Assembly: GCF_900110275.1 (NCBI RefSeq)
Contig: NZ_FODC01000001.1
Span: 1,570,780 to 1,634,779 of the forward strand
Length of the DNA: 64,000 nt
Reading direction: 5' to 3'
Origin: Duganella sp. CF517
GTDB taxonomy: Bacteria; Pseudomonadota; Gammaproteobacteria; Burkholderiales; Burkholderiaceae_D
In this document: positions 26,177 to 34,823 of the stretch, one piece after another
How positions within the stretch are numbered: position 1 is the first letter of the stretch
How the letters are laid out: each line of letters starts with the position of its first letter
Notes under the pieces: model-generated
Told to the model about the DNA's origin: nothing
Database searches by the model: none
The model's input: only the letters and a program-made list of their open reading frames with translations
Made by a program: the position numbers and the translations under genes

Positions 26177-26384
26177 AAAAGATCAGTTTCAACGCGATTT
26201 GCTTGAATCGGTCAAACAAATGCGCGCTGGAGAACCCGCGCGAGTCAGTGTCGTCGATACGTCGGCGGCAACCGTGGAAATCTCCTTGCGTCTCCCGGCG
26301 ACGGTAATAGATCGTTGGAAAGCGACAGGGCCCGGCTGGCAAAGCCGCATGGCAAAAGTGCTGAGCGATGTGACAATCGGATAG
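26166..26384 (+). CDS. Small hybrid antitoxin-like protein (BrnA-type C-terminus)
   Basis: 72 residues with AGGAA upstream. Residues 7-30 (FQRDLLESVKQMRAGEPARV) look like the leader of the helix-turn-helix antitoxins that partner HigB2-type toxins. Residues 36-66 (VEISLRLPATVIDRWKATGP, then GWQSRM) look like the ribbon-helix-helix end of BrnA-type antitoxins. It overlaps the stop of the toxin remnant, so it is the leftover second gene of a toxin-antitoxin pair. It may still bind DNA. The hybrid reading rests on pattern recognition. Confidence 0.65.
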   Translation: MSSEKDQFQRDLLESVKQMRAGEPARVSVVDTSAATVEISLRLPATVIDRWKATGPGWQSRMAKVLSDVTIG

Positions 26385-26415
26385 GCGGCCAAAGAAAACC
26401 GGCGGTCTCGCTAGA

Positions 26416-26637
26416 CTATTCGCCTATTCGAGTGACCCCGCTGTTGCGCGGCGTCGCGTCCTCGTGAAACAGGTCGAACAGGTATTCGCATAATTCGTCG
26501 TCGGCGACGTCGTCGGGAACGATGAAGTCCGCCGGGCGGCGTTTGCCCTCCGCGCCAAGCTCGAACGCCCGCCGTTCCCCGGCTTCGCCGCGTATCGCGA
26601 TCAGCCGCCCGAATACGTTGAACCGAAACTCCTTCAT
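26416..26637 (-). CDS. Small conserved protein of unknown function (DUF7661-like)
   Basis: 73 residues. The pattern FNVFGR, a central GKRRPADFIVPDD and the end EYLFDLFHEDATP match a family of very small uncharacterised proteins; I name DUF7661 from memory with moderate certainty. The start at 26637 is set by GGGGAGG 7 bases upstream. It is divergent from the 26704-27222 gene with 66 bases between, and lies in the small-gene patch behind the toxin remnant. Confidence 0.68.
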   Translation of the reverse strand: MKEFRFNVFGRLIAIRGEAGERRAFELGAEGKRRPADFIVPDDVADDELCEYLFDLFHEDATPRNSGVTRIGE

Positions 26638-26703
26638 CGCGCCCTCCCCTTTGATCAAGGAAGTATATACTCGAGCGTCGCCCAGTATGATTCAAAGGAT
26701 AGT

Positions 26704-27222
26704 ATGAAGATGTTGTCTCGCGTTGACGCGAACCTTGCGGAACAAATAAACAAGCAATTCCCCGGCCTGAAGGACATCTGGCAGCTCGGCGCCGATGGCG
26801 GCATGCGGCGCGTGGCGATCTCCGTGTTCGACCACTGGCTCGATGACGAATCGGAATGGCACCTGATGGCCTGTTTCGAAGGCGAGGAGCGCGAGCGCAG
26901 GAACCAGAAAATGCTGGCACACTGGGCGGCGCTGTACGACCTGACGCAGGTGTACACGCTGCGCTATCGCGGCCGCTGGCCCGCCAAGGCTAACACCGTC
27001 ATCAAACGCTACACCGACCGCGACGGCTTCCTGATCCAGTCGCGCTACGACAAACACCACCCGCCGTCCCAGTTCCTGATCATGCCGGATCTGGGGTGCA
27101 TCTGCGCCGCTGGCTGGGATGACACCAACATCCTGTACTTCCACGACAAGGCGCGGGCCGCGCCGGTGCTGGACCTGGCCAGCAAGGCCGGCCTGTTTGT
27201 CCTCGAGGGCGACGCGGCCTGA
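26704..27222 (+). CDS. Unknown protein
   Basis: 172 residues, soluble, rich in Trp, Tyr and charged residues; family not recognised. Notable stretches are HWLDDESEWHLMACFEGEE, LRYRGRWPAKANTVIKRYT and a closing domain with PDLGCICAAGWDDTNILYF. The start has AAGGA 4 bases upstream. Its codon use is close to the chromosome average although it lies in an accessory patch. It converges with the quinone reductase, 12 bases apart. Confidence 0.65.
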   Translation: MKMLSRVDANLAEQINKQFPGLKDIWQLGADGGMRRVAISVFDHWLDDESEWHLMACFEGEERERRNQKMLAHWAALYDLTQVYTLRYRGRWPAKANTVIKRYTDRDGFLIQSRYDKHHPPSQFLIMPDLGCICAAGWDDTNILYFHDKARAAPVLDLASKAGLFVLEGDAA

Positions 27223-27234
27223 CATGACGCGGCA

Positions 27235-28014
27235 TTACGCCTTCCGGTGCGCGGCGAATCCAGTGCGGCCGGGCGCCACGTCGTCGCGCAGGGTGAGCTG
27301 CGGGATGTCGTAGTCGCCTCCGTTCTGCGGGCGGAAGGCGATTGGCGCGGTCGTCGCCAGCGTGTCGAGACGCCGGCCCAGTTCCTCGCGGAGGGTGTCG
27401 AAACGCGCTTCGTCCACCCGGCTGGTGCGGTACACCACGAACGGCGGCAGCACCTCGAAGCCCGGATAGTACAAAATGCCATGCTGGATCGGGAACAGGA
27501 TGTCGTCGATCGGGCCGTTGATGCCGCGCGCGCTGTAGTGGGATTCCCAGCCGCCGGTGGTCACGATCAGCATCGCGCGCTTGCCCGTCAAATTACCCTC
27601 GCCATAGCGGTCACCCCAGCGGCGGTCCGAATGCTCGCCCACGCCGTAGGCAAAACCATGGGCGTAGACTCTTTCGACCCAGCCCTTCAGGATCGCCGGC
27701 ATCGAGAACCACCACATCGGAAACTGCAGGATCACGGTATCGGCCCACATCAGCTTTTGCTGTTCGAGGGCGATGTCCGCGCTTTGCCGTCCGCCGTCGA
27801 AGGCGCGCTTGGAATCGAGCGCGGCGTCGAAGCGTTCGGTAGCCGCGCCATCGAGGCTGTCGTCCGCGTCCAGCGCGGACTTCCACTGCATCGCATACAG
27901 ATCGGAGACTTGCACGCTGTGGCCTGCCGCCTCGAGACGTTCGACGGTGAAGTTTTTGATGGAACCGTTCAGGGACAGCGGTTCGGGATGGGCGTAGACG
28001 ATAAGGACGTTCAT
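27235..28014 (-). CDS. Flavodoxin-fold NAD(P)H dehydrogenase (quinone)
   Basis: 259 residues of the NQO1/MdaB/KefF superfamily, which reduce quinones or other electrophiles with NAD(P)H and FAD or FMN. The N-terminal phosphate loop lies in VLIVYAHPEPLSLNGSIKN. The central LQFPMWWFSMPAILKGWVER is a strong family signature, followed by LIVTTGG. The start at 28014 has AGGAGT upstream. Divergent from a LysR regulator with a palindrome between, so it is likely induced by its substrate through that regulator. Confidence 0.9.
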   Translation of the reverse strand: MNVLIVYAHPEPLSLNGSIKNFTVERLEAAGHSVQVSDLYAMQWKSALDADDSLDGAATERFDAALDSKRAFDGGRQSADIALEQQKLMWADTVILQFPMWWFSMPAILKGWVERVYAHGFAYGVGEHSDRRWGDRYGEGNLTGKRAMLIVTTGGWESHYSARGINGPIDDILFPIQHGILYYPGFEVLPPFVVYRTSRVDEARFDTLREELGRRLDTLATTAPIAFRPQNGGDYDIPQLTLRDDVAPGRTGFAAHRKA

Positions 28015-28063
28015 GACAGTGACTCCTGATGGAAGCACCCAGCGTAGGCCCGCCTCAGGTATA

Positions 28064-28081
28064 TTGGAAATGAATTCCCAA
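28064..28081. promoter_or_regulatory. LysR-type operator between the quinone reductase and its regulator
   Basis: TTGGAAATGAATTCCCAA is a near-perfect palindrome containing the T-N11-A pattern bound by LysR-type regulators. It is 17 bases before the lysR start and 50 bases before the reductase start. Confidence 0.6.
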
Positions 28082-28097
28082 CATAGCAGGTATTAAG

Positions 28098-28991
28098 ATG
28101 GATAATTTACGGCGACTCGACTTGAATCTGCTGGTGACGCTCGACGTTCTGCTCTCCGAGCACAACGTCACGCGCGCCGCGCGGCGGCTCAATTTTTCGC
28201 AGCCGTCGATCAGCGTGCACCTGGCCAAACTGCGCGACATCTTCGGCGACCCGCTGCTGCTGCCAGGACCGCACGGCATGAAGCCGACCGCCCGGGCCGA
28301 GGAGCTGCGCGAGCCCTTGCGGCAGGCGCTGGAGGCGCTGGGGCGCGCGGTGTCGCCGGCGCAGCCGTTCGAGCCGTCGAAGGCGGATCAAACGTGGCGC
28401 GTCGCCGCCACCGACTACGGCGAATCGACGATCCTGCTGCCGGCGCTGTCAGGCCTGCGCGCGCTGGCGCCCGGCACCCGGCTGGCGGTGCTGGAGATGA
28501 ACCCGTCGCGCATCGCGCGGCAGGCGGAGCAAGGCGAGATCGACCTCGCCTTCCACACGGTCGCAGGCTCGCCGCCGGGCATGCGGCGACGCGCGCTGTT
28601 CGCCGAGCGCTATGTGCTGGCGGGGCGCGGCGACCATCCGCGTCTGAAGCGAAAGCCGACGCTGAAGCAGTTTTGCGCGCTGGAGCACGTGCTGGTGTCT
28701 GCCGACGGCGGCGGCTTCCACGGCGCCACCGACGCGGCGCTGGCGCAAGTCGGCCTGTTGCGCCGGGTGGCGCTGTCGGTGCCACATTTCCTGTTCATGG
28801 TATCGGTCCTGCAAAGCACGGATCTGGTGGCGATGCTGCCCGAGCGTCTGGTGCGCGCCAATCCGGCGCTCAAGGTGGTCGAACCGCCAGTCGACATTCC
28901 CGGCTACGAGATGGCGATGCTATGGCACGAACGCTCGCACCGCGATCCGGCACACCAATGGCTGCGCGAACATATCCAGAAATCGGTGTGA
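28098..28991 (+). CDS. LysR-family transcriptional regulator
   Basis: 297 residues. The N-terminal winged helix-turn-helix (LLVTLDVLLSEHNVTRAARR, then LNFSQPSISVHLAKLRDIFG) is followed by a substrate-binding domain typical of NodD/NahR-like members (TWRVAATDYGESTILLPAL). Transcribed away from the quinone reductase. Such pairs usually show substrate-dependent activation of the divergent enzyme gene. The inducer is not known. REP-like repeats lie 40 bases beyond its stop. Confidence 0.92.
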   Translation: MDNLRRLDLNLLVTLDVLLSEHNVTRAARRLNFSQPSISVHLAKLRDIFGDPLLLPGPHGMKPTARAEELREPLRQALEALGRAVSPAQPFEPSKADQTWRVAATDYGESTILLPALSGLRALAPGTRLAVLEMNPSRIARQAEQGEIDLAFHTVAGSPPGMRRRALFAERYVLAGRGDHPRLKRKPTLKQFCALEHVLVSADGGGFHGATDAALAQVGLLRRVALSVPHFLFMVSVLQSTDLVAMLPERLVRANPALKVVEPPVDIPGYEMAMLWHERSHRDPAHQWLREHIQKSV

Positions 28992-29031
28992 AGATTGAAG
29001 CGCTCCAGCAACACAGCGAACACAACACAGC

Positions 29032-29186
29032 GGGGTCAAGTCTGTCATTCGGACACGAGCTCGACGTTAGAAACGCTTTAAAGCCGGGTCCGTGTCCGAA
29101 TGACAGACTTGACCCCGGCGTTTCTTGACCCCGGCGTTTCCTTAATGCCGGGTCCGTGTCCGAATGACAGACTTGACCCCGGCGTT
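29032..29186. repeat. REP-like element cluster, copy 2
   Basis: The left arm at 29032-29057 and right arm at 29091-29116 are a perfect 26-base inverted repeat with a 33-base spacer. A 40-base stretch (29083-29122) is repeated exactly at 29147-29186, with a further short copy of TTGACCCCGGCGTTTC between. The arms match those at 13279-13355. The cluster lies between convergent genes; together with the eda terminator it fills 28992-29273. Confidence 0.88.
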
Positions 29187-29192
29187 GCAGGC

Positions 29193-29222
29193 AAAAAAAA
29201 CCGCCCGGCTTGCAGCGGGCGG
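29193..29222 (-). terminator. Intrinsic terminator of edd-eda
   Basis: On the minus strand CCGCCCG, an 8-base loop, CGGGCGG, followed by eight T. It lies 52 bases past the eda stop. Confidence 0.9.
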
Positions 29223-29273
29223 CTTCGATGCCTTGGCGTCGTTTCAGCTGGGTCGTTTCAGCCAGTCCGGATT

Positions 29274-29897
29274 TTAACGCAGGCCGCTGGCGGCTTTGGC
29301 CAGGTCGGTGATGCGGCCCCAGTCGCCGGCGGCGATCGCGTCTTTCGGCGTCAGCCACGAGCCGCCCACGCAGGCGACGTTTTTCAGCGCCAGGAATTGC
29401 GACGCCGTTTCCTGCGAAATGCCGCCCGTCGGGCAGAACGTCACGTCCGGCAGCGGGCCGTTGATCGCGTTGAGCATGCCGATGCCGCCGGCCGGCACCG
29501 CCGGGAACAGCTTCAGTTGGCGGAAGCCCTGCTCGCGCGCGGCCATCACTTCCGACGGCGTCATCACGCCCGGCAGCAGCGGCAGGCCGCTGCTCTTGGC
29601 GGCGGCGATCAGCGCGGCCGTCAGGCCAGGCGAGACGCCGAACACCGCGCCGGCGTCGCGCGCGGCGGCGAATTCCTCCGGCTGCGTCAACGTGCCGACG
29701 CCGACGATGGCGCCTTCCACTTCCGACATGGCGCGGATCGCGCCCAGGCCGTGCTTGGTGCGCAGCGTTACTTCCAGCACGCGGATGCCGCCGGCCACCA
29801 GCGCGCGCGCCAACGGCACCGCGTGTTCAGGTTCGTCAATCGCGATCACCGGGATCACGGCCGAGGTACGCATAATATCCAGCAGGGTCATAGTCAT
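29274..29897 (-). CDS. eda: 2-dehydro-3-deoxy-phosphogluconate (KDPG) aldolase
   Basis: Splits KDPG to pyruvate and glyceraldehyde 3-phosphate, the last step of the Entner-Doudoroff pathway. 207 residues, full length. Catalytic Glu42 is in VLEVTLRT and the Schiff-base Lys129 in FRQLKLFPA. PTGGI forms the phosphate loop near residue 157. It starts 3 bases after the edd stop, so the pair is cotranscribed and probably coupled. An in-frame ATG two codons later is an alternative start. Confidence 0.96.
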   Translation of the reverse strand: MTMTLLDIMRTSAVIPVIAIDEPEHAVPLARALVAGGIRVLEVTLRTKHGLGAIRAMSEVEGAIVGVGTLTQPEEFAAARDAGAVFGVSPGLTAALIAAAKSSGLPLLPGVMTPSEVMAAREQGFRQLKLFPAVPAGGIGMLNAINGPLPDVTFCPTGGISQETASQFLALKNVACVGGSWLTPKDAIAAGDWGRITDLAKAASGLR

Positions 29898-29900
29898 GAT

Positions 29901-31832
29901 TTACGCTTCTTTCTTCATCGAGAAATCTTCATCGGAACCCGGCACGGTGTTGCCGACCGGGTCTTTGTCATGCAGGCCGACGATCGTCGGAATCGGCGAC
30001 GGCAGCGGGAACGTGGTCGCGCCCTTCTCCGCCTCGCACACGCTGTTGCGGAACATGGCGAACAGCTCGCGGCCCATGCCCACGCTGTTCGGCGTCAGAT
30101 CGGCCGTGGCTTGCTCGCGCGCGGCCCAGACGGCCGGCTCCACCAGCGCCTCCAGCGTGCCGTTCTTGGCGCAGACGCGGATGATGTCGCCGTCGCGCAC
30201 GCGGCCCAGCGGACCGCCGGCCAAAATCTCCGGCGAGACGTGGATCGCCGCCGGCACCTTGCCCGACGCGCCCGACATGCGGCCGTCGGTCACCAGCGCC
30301 ACGTGGCGGCCGGCGTCCTGCAGGTTGGCCAGCGCCGGCGTCAGCGCGTGCAGCTCCGGCATGCCGTTGGCGCGCGGGCCCTGGAAGCGCAGCACGGCGA
30401 CGAAGTCGCGATCGAGCTGGCCGGCCTTGTAGGCTTCCATGAAATCTTCCTGCGAATTGAATACCAGCGCCGGCGCTTCCACCGTCTGGTGTTCCGGCTT
30501 GACGGCCGAGACCTTCATCACCGCGCGGCCCAGGTTACCCTTGACCAGCACCGTGCCGCCGTCCGGCGAGAACGGCGCGGTGATCTTGCGCAGCACCGCT
30601 TCGTCGCCCGATTCGGCCGGCGCGTCGCGCCATACAACACCCTGCGCGCCCGGCGCACCTTCGCCCAGGAACGGCTCGGTGCAGTGCGCGCGCAGACCCT
30701 TGCCCAGGATGGTGGTGACGTCGTCGTGCAGCAGGCCGCCGTTGAGCAGTTCGCGGATGACGAAGCCGGTGCCGCCGGCGGCGTGGAAGTGGTTGACGTC
30801 GGCGTTGCCGTTCGGGTAGATGCGCGTCAGCAGCGGCACCACCTTCGACAGCTCGTCGAAGTCGTCCCAGTCGATGACGATGCCGGCCGCCTTGGCGATG
30901 GCCACCAGGTGCAAGGTGTGGTTGGTCGAGCCGCCGGTGGTCAGCAGCGCGACGATGGCGTTGACGATCGATTTTTCATCGACCACGTGGCCGACCGGCA
31001 GGTACTCGCTCGATTGCGCCGTGATGACGGCCGCGCGGCGGGCGGCGGCCTTGGTCAACTCGTCGCGCAGCGGCGTGTTGGGGGTGATGAAGGCGGCGCC
31101 CGGCAGGTGCAGGCCCATGACTTCCATCAGCATCTGGTTGCTGTTGGCGGTGCCGTAGAAGGTACAGGTGCCGGCGCCGTGGTAGGACTGCGACTCGCCC
31201 TCGAGCAGTTCGGCGCGGCCGACCTTGCCCTGCGCGTACAGCTGGCGGATCTTGGCTTTCTCGGAATTGGACAGGCCGGTCGTCATCGGGCCGGCCGGCA
31301 CGAACACCGCCGGCAGGTGGCCGAAGTGCAGCGCGCCGATCAACAGGCCCGGCACGATCTTGTCGCACACGCCCAGGTAGACGGCCGAGTCGAACATATT
31401 ATGCGACAGCGCGACGGCGGTCGCCATGGCGATGGCGTCGCGCGAGAACAGCGACAATTCCATGCCCGGCTGGCCCTGCGTGACGCCGTCGCACATGGCG
31501 GGGGTGCCGCCGGCGTACTGCGCCACCGCGCCCACTTCGCGCACGGCATCCTTGATCAGCGCCGGGAAGCCCTCGAACGGCTGGTGCGCCGACAGCATGT
31601 CGTTGTAGGCCGAGACGATCGCCACCGACGGCTTCTTCAATTCTTTCAACGACAGCTTGTCGTTGGCCGGGAAGGCGGCGAAGCCGTGCGCCAGGTTCGT
31701 ACACGCCAGGGCGCCGCGCTGCACGCCCTTCACGCGCGCCGCCTCCAGGTGCGCCAGGTACGCGCCGCGCGAAGGTTTGCTACGCTCGATGATGCGAGCG
31801 GTGACAGTTTCCAAGACCGGATGCAACGCCAT
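29901..31832 (-). CDS. edd: Phosphogluconate dehydratase
   Basis: Converts 6-phosphogluconate to KDPG. 643 residues; IlvD/Edd family. Iron-sulfur cysteines are seen in [18 protein letters not shown] and [14 protein letters not shown]. It shows the Edd-type opening [11 protein letters not shown] and the family-typical [19 protein letters not shown] near the C-terminus. Start preceded by AAGGAAC. A HexR-like operator sits 26 bases upstream, next to a possible -35 TTGAAA, so 6-phosphogluconate/KDPG-dependent control by the HexR encoded in this window is expected. Confidence 0.96.
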   Translation of the reverse strand: MALHPVLETVTARIIERSKPSRGAYLAHLEAARVKGVQRGALACTNLAHGFAAFPANDKLSLKELKKPSVAIVSAYNDMLSAHQPFEGFPALIKDAVREVGAVAQYAGGTPAMCDGVTQGQPGMELSLFSRDAIAMATAVALSHNMFDSAVYLGVCDKIVPGLLIGALHFGHLPAVFVPAGPMTTGLSNSEKAKIRQLYAQGKVGRAELLEGESQSYHGAGTCTFYGTANSNQMLMEVMGLHLPGAAFITPNTPLRDELTKAAARRAAVITAQSSEYLPVGHVVDEKSIVNAIVALLTTGGSTNHTLHLVAIAKAAGIVIDWDDFDELSKVVPLLTRIYPNGNADVNHFHAAGGTGFVIRELLNGGLLHDDVTTILGKGLRAHCTEPFLGEGAPGAQGVVWRDAPAESGDEAVLRKITAPFSPDGGTVLVKGNLGRAVMKVSAVKPEHQTVEAPALVFNSQEDFMEAYKAGQLDRDFVAVLRFQGPRANGMPELHALTPALANLQDAGRHVALVTDGRMSGASGKVPAAIHVSPEILAGGPLGRVRDGDIIRVCAKNGTLEALVEPAVWAAREQATADLTPNSVGMGRELFAMFRNSVCEAEKGATTFPLPSPIPTIVGLHDKDPVGNTVPGSDEDFSMKKEA

Positions 31833-31857
31833 GATTGTTCCTTATGAATGAATTCCG

Positions 31858-31872
31858 TGAAATTTTACTACA
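31858..31872. promoter_or_regulatory. HexR-like operator, edd side
   Basis: TGTAGTAAAATTTCA on the minus strand, close to the HexR palindrome TGTARTWWWATTACA known from Pseudomonas and Shewanella. It lies directly downstream of a possible edd promoter. The sequence 31833-32093 holds only this site, the pgi-side site and AT-rich promoter sequence. Confidence 0.72.
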
Positions 31873-32005
31873 AAATCTCAAAACCGACTGTATTTTTCAA
31901 TTCTTTAGCTGGCAAACGCTGGCGACCGCCGGTACCGGAAAAGCATTTTGGCGCGCGGGAAAATCCACCTCCAGAGCGATAAAAATTCTATTCTTTCAAT
32001 AGTGT

Positions 32006-32020
32006 CGTAGTGAATTTACC
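32006..32020. promoter_or_regulatory. HexR-like operator, pgi side
   Basis: CGTAGTGAATTTACC, a weaker match to the HexR palindrome, 73 bases before the pgi start. It shares the GTAGT and TTTAC half-sites with the three other copies in this window. Confidence 0.6.
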
Positions 32021-32093
32021 GGGTTTTCATGTATGATTCCCTCAGCTTATTCACGCATCCCCTACCAACATCAGACGAAGACGCCCGACCATT

Positions 32094-33743
32094 ATGCGCC
32101 AGCCCGCCCTGACCACCCTCGCCAGCTTCAAAGCCCTCGAATCCCACGCCGTCGACGCCAGGCACTGGCAATTGCGCCAACTGTTCGCGCACGACGCGCA
32201 GCGCTTCCCGTCCCTGACGGTCGACGCGGCCGGCCTGTTCCTCGATTATTCCAAGAACCGCCTGACCAGCACCACCGTCGACCTGCTGCTGGACCTGGCC
32301 CGCGAGCGCGGCGTCGAAGCCAGGCGCGACGCCATGCTCAGTGGCGAGAAGATCAATATTACAGAACATCGCGCCGTACTGCATACCGCGCTGAGATTGC
32401 CGCGCAGCAAGAGTTTAACGGTCGACGGCCAGGATATCGTCGCCGACGTCCACGCGGTGCTCGACCACGTCAAGGAATTCACCGACCAGGTCCGCTCCGG
32501 CGCCTGGCTCGGCCACACCGGCAAACCGATCACGGACGTCGTCAACGTCGGCATCGGCGGCTCGGACCTGGGGCCGAAAATGGCGGTGCTGGCGCTGCGC
32601 TCTTACGCCCACCCGCGCCTGAAGATGCATTTCGTCTCCAACGTCGACGGCCACGACATGGACGCCGCGCTGGCTCTGGTCGATCCCGAGACCACGCTGT
32701 TCATCATCGCCTCCAAGACCTTCGTCACGGCCGAAACGATGCTCAACGCCGGCACCGCCCGCACCTGGTTCCTCAAAACCGCCAAGGAGGAAGACTTGGC
32801 GCGCCACTTCGTCGCCGTCTCCACCAACACCGAGGCGGTCAAAGCGTTCGGCATCGACCCGGCCAACATGTTCCCGTTCTGGGACTGGGTCGGCGGCCGT
32901 TACTCCGTGTGGTCGGCGATCGGCCTGGCCGTCGCGCTGGCGGTCGGCTACGGCTACTTCAGCGACTTCCTGGCCGGCGCCCACGCCATGGACGAGCACT
33001 TCCGCAGCGCGCCGCTGCAACAGAACATGCCGGTGCTGCTGGCCATGGTCGGCTTCTGGAACCGCCAGTTCCTCGAGGCCGGCTCGCTGTCGATCGCGCC
33101 CTACCACCAGGATTTGAACCGCTTCCCGGCCTACCTGCAGCAGCTCGACATGGAAAGCAACGGCAAGCGCGTCACCCGCGACGGCGCCGACGTCGACACG
33201 CCGACCTGCCCGGTGGTATGGGGCGAATGCGGCACCAACGCGCAACACGCGTACTTCCAGCTGCTGCACCAGGGCACCGACGTCACGCCGATCGACTTCA
33301 TCGCCGCGCTGCGCGCCACGCACGACCTGCCGGGCCACCACGACTCGCTGCTGGCCAACTGCTTCGCGCAGTCGGAAGCGTTCATGACCGGCAAAACGGC
33401 CGACGAGGTGCGCGCCGACCTGACCGCGCAGAAATTGTCCGCCGACGAGATCGAGGCGCTGGTGCCGCACAAGACCTTCCCCGGCAACCGCCCGTCGAAC
33501 ACCATCCTGATGGACCAGCTGACACCGTCGACGCTGGGCGCGCTGATCGCGCTGTACGAACATAAAACCTTCGTGCAGGGCGTGCTGTGGGACGTCAACA
33601 GCTTCGACCAGTGGGGTGTCGAGCTGGGCAAGGTGCTGGCCAAGAACATCCACGCCGAATTGACGGGCGAAGTCCAGCCGGAGCGCCACGACAGCTCGAC
33701 CAATGGCCTGATCGTCATGGCCAAAGCGGCCCAGCACATTTAA
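32094..33743 (+). CDS. pgi: Glucose-6-phosphate isomerase
   Basis: Interconverts glucose 6-phosphate and fructose 6-phosphate. 549 residues, standard bacterial length. Signature stretches: [11 protein letters not shown] near residue 155, [37 protein letters not shown]-like [11 protein letters not shown], and [11 protein letters not shown] near the end. The catalytic Glu lies in [10 protein letters not shown] and His in LLHQGT. The start at 32094 lacks a strong ribosome site. Together with zwf it sets the G6P branch point, and both carry HexR-like sites. Confidence 0.97.
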   Translation: MRQPALTTLASFKALESHAVDARHWQLRQLFAHDAQRFPSLTVDAAGLFLDYSKNRLTSTTVDLLLDLARERGVEARRDAMLSGEKINITEHRAVLHTALRLPRSKSLTVDGQDIVADVHAVLDHVKEFTDQVRSGAWLGHTGKPITDVVNVGIGGSDLGPKMAVLALRSYAHPRLKMHFVSNVDGHDMDAALALVDPETTLFIIASKTFVTAETMLNAGTARTWFLKTAKEEDLARHFVAVSTNTEAVKAFGIDPANMFPFWDWVGGRYSVWSAIGLAVALAVGYGYFSDFLAGAHAMDEHFRSAPLQQNMPVLLAMVGFWNRQFLEAGSLSIAPYHQDLNRFPAYLQQLDMESNGKRVTRDGADVDTPTCPVVWGECGTNAQHAYFQLLHQGTDVTPIDFIAALRATHDLPGHHDSLLANCFAQSEAFMTGKTADEVRADLTAQKLSADEIEALVPHKTFPGNRPSNTILMDQLTPSTLGALIALYEHKTFVQGVLWDVNSFDQWGVELGKVLAKNIHAELTGEVQPERHDSSTNGLIVMAKAAQHI

Positions 33744-33756
33744 TCCGGGGATGACC

Positions 33757-34653
33757 ATGAGCGCACCGCACATCGAAGTGGCCTACGACGCCGTCATGCA
33801 AACCGGCGAATGCCCGCTGTGGCACGAGCAGGAACAGGCGCTGTACTGGGTCGACATTCCCGCCTTCACCGTGCACCGGCTCGACCCGGCCAGCGGCGCG
33901 CACCGCGCGTGGCGGCTCTCGAGCGAGCCGGCCAGCCTGGCCGTCAGCGACAACGGCGGCTTGATCGTCGCCATGCGCAGCGGCTTTTATCATCTGGACA
34001 CCGGCGCCGACGACGTGCGCATCACCGAGATCGCGCCGGCGCCGTACGACACCTCGCTGGCCCGCTTCAACGACGGCCGGGTCGATCCGGCCGGACGCTT
34101 CTGGGTCGGCACCATCTACGAGCCGCGCGACCGCCCGGCCGCCGAGATGTTCGTGCTGGAGCAAGGCGAGATCCGCAAGGCCTGGTCGGGCGGCATGACC
34201 AACTCGAACGGCCTCGGTTTCAGCCCGGACGGCAAAACCATGTACCACGCCGACACCACCGCGCACCTGGTGCGGCGCTTCGACTTCGACGCCGATGCCG
34301 GCACGGTGGAAAACCAGCGGCCGCTGATGCAGTTCTCGGCCGACAAGGCGAACAACTACGGCGGACGGCCGGACGGCGCGGCGGTCGACAGCGACGGCAA
34401 TTACTGGTGCGCGCTGTTCGAGGGCGGGCGGCTGGTCAAGCTGTCGCCGGACGGCAAGCTGCTCGACGAGATCGAGCTGCCGCTGCGTTGCCCGACGATG
34501 CCGGCCTTCGGCGGCGCCGATTTGCGCACCCTGTACGTGACCAGCGCCGGCGAACGCCCGGCCGCCGAGCTGGAACAATATCCGCTCAGCGGCAAGCTGC
34601 TGGCCATCAAGGTCGACGTCGCGGGCCGCGTGAATCCACAATATCGTAATTAA
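33757..34653 (+). CDS. SMP-30/gluconolactonase family lactonase
   Basis: Six-bladed beta-propeller lactonase, 298 residues, with metal site residues in TGECPLWHE, NSNGLGFSPDGK and PDGAAVDSDGNYW. These enzymes open sugar lactones to aldonic acids. The start at 33757 is chosen because GGGG lies 7 bases upstream; the ATG at 33751 would leave no spacing. It stands between pgi and zwf, where the product of Zwf (6-phosphogluconolactone) must be hydrolysed, and no pgl gene is present nearby. A role in that step, or in gluconolactone use, is inferred. Confidence 0.9.
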   Translation: MSAPHIEVAYDAVMQTGECPLWHEQEQALYWVDIPAFTVHRLDPASGAHRAWRLSSEPASLAVSDNGGLIVAMRSGFYHLDTGADDVRITEIAPAPYDTSLARFNDGRVDPAGRFWVGTIYEPRDRPAAEMFVLEQGEIRKAWSGGMTNSNGLGFSPDGKTMYHADTTAHLVRRFDFDADAGTVENQRPLMQFSADKANNYGGRPDGAAVDSDGNYWCALFEGGRLVKLSPDGKLLDEIELPLRCPTMPAFGGADLRTLYVTSAGERPAAELEQYPLSGKLLAIKVDVAGRVNPQYRN

Positions 34654-34677
34654 AACCGACCAAAAACGGCACCAAAA

Positions 34678-34692
34678 TGTAGTAAAATTACT
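34678..34692. promoter_or_regulatory. HexR-like operator, distal zwf site
   Basis: TGTAGTAAAATTACT is the best HexR palindrome match in the window. It ends at the first base of the zwf -35 box. Confidence 0.78.
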
Positions 34693-34720
34693 TGCATTTC
34701 ACTGCTTGTCGTAGTAAATT
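34692..34720 (+). promoter_or_regulatory. zwf promoter
   Basis: TTGCAT (34692-34697), 17 bases, TAAATT (34715-34720). It is bracketed by two HexR-like sites: one touches the -35, the other covers the -10, so bound repressor would block polymerase. Confidence 0.65.
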
Positions 34721-34724
34721 TACA
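34710..34724. promoter_or_regulatory. HexR-like operator, proximal zwf site
   Basis: CGTAGTAAATTTACA covers the -10 box of the zwf promoter, 32 bases downstream (start to start) of the distal site, about three helical turns, which would allow two dimers to bind on the same face. Confidence 0.72.
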
Positions 34725-34823
34725 CAACGAAAAATCGCCTCCGGGTATAGTGTCAAACCGGTGGCGCCGCTGTGCAGCGACTTCCCTTTCAGGCACTACT
34801 TACTCTTGCGACGACTCTCAATT

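Noticed and set aside
29100..31847. A 915-codon open frame on the plus strand opposite eda and edd
   Set aside because: Antisense shadow; it begins inside the REP-like repeats and crosses the eda terminator and the edd/eda gap.
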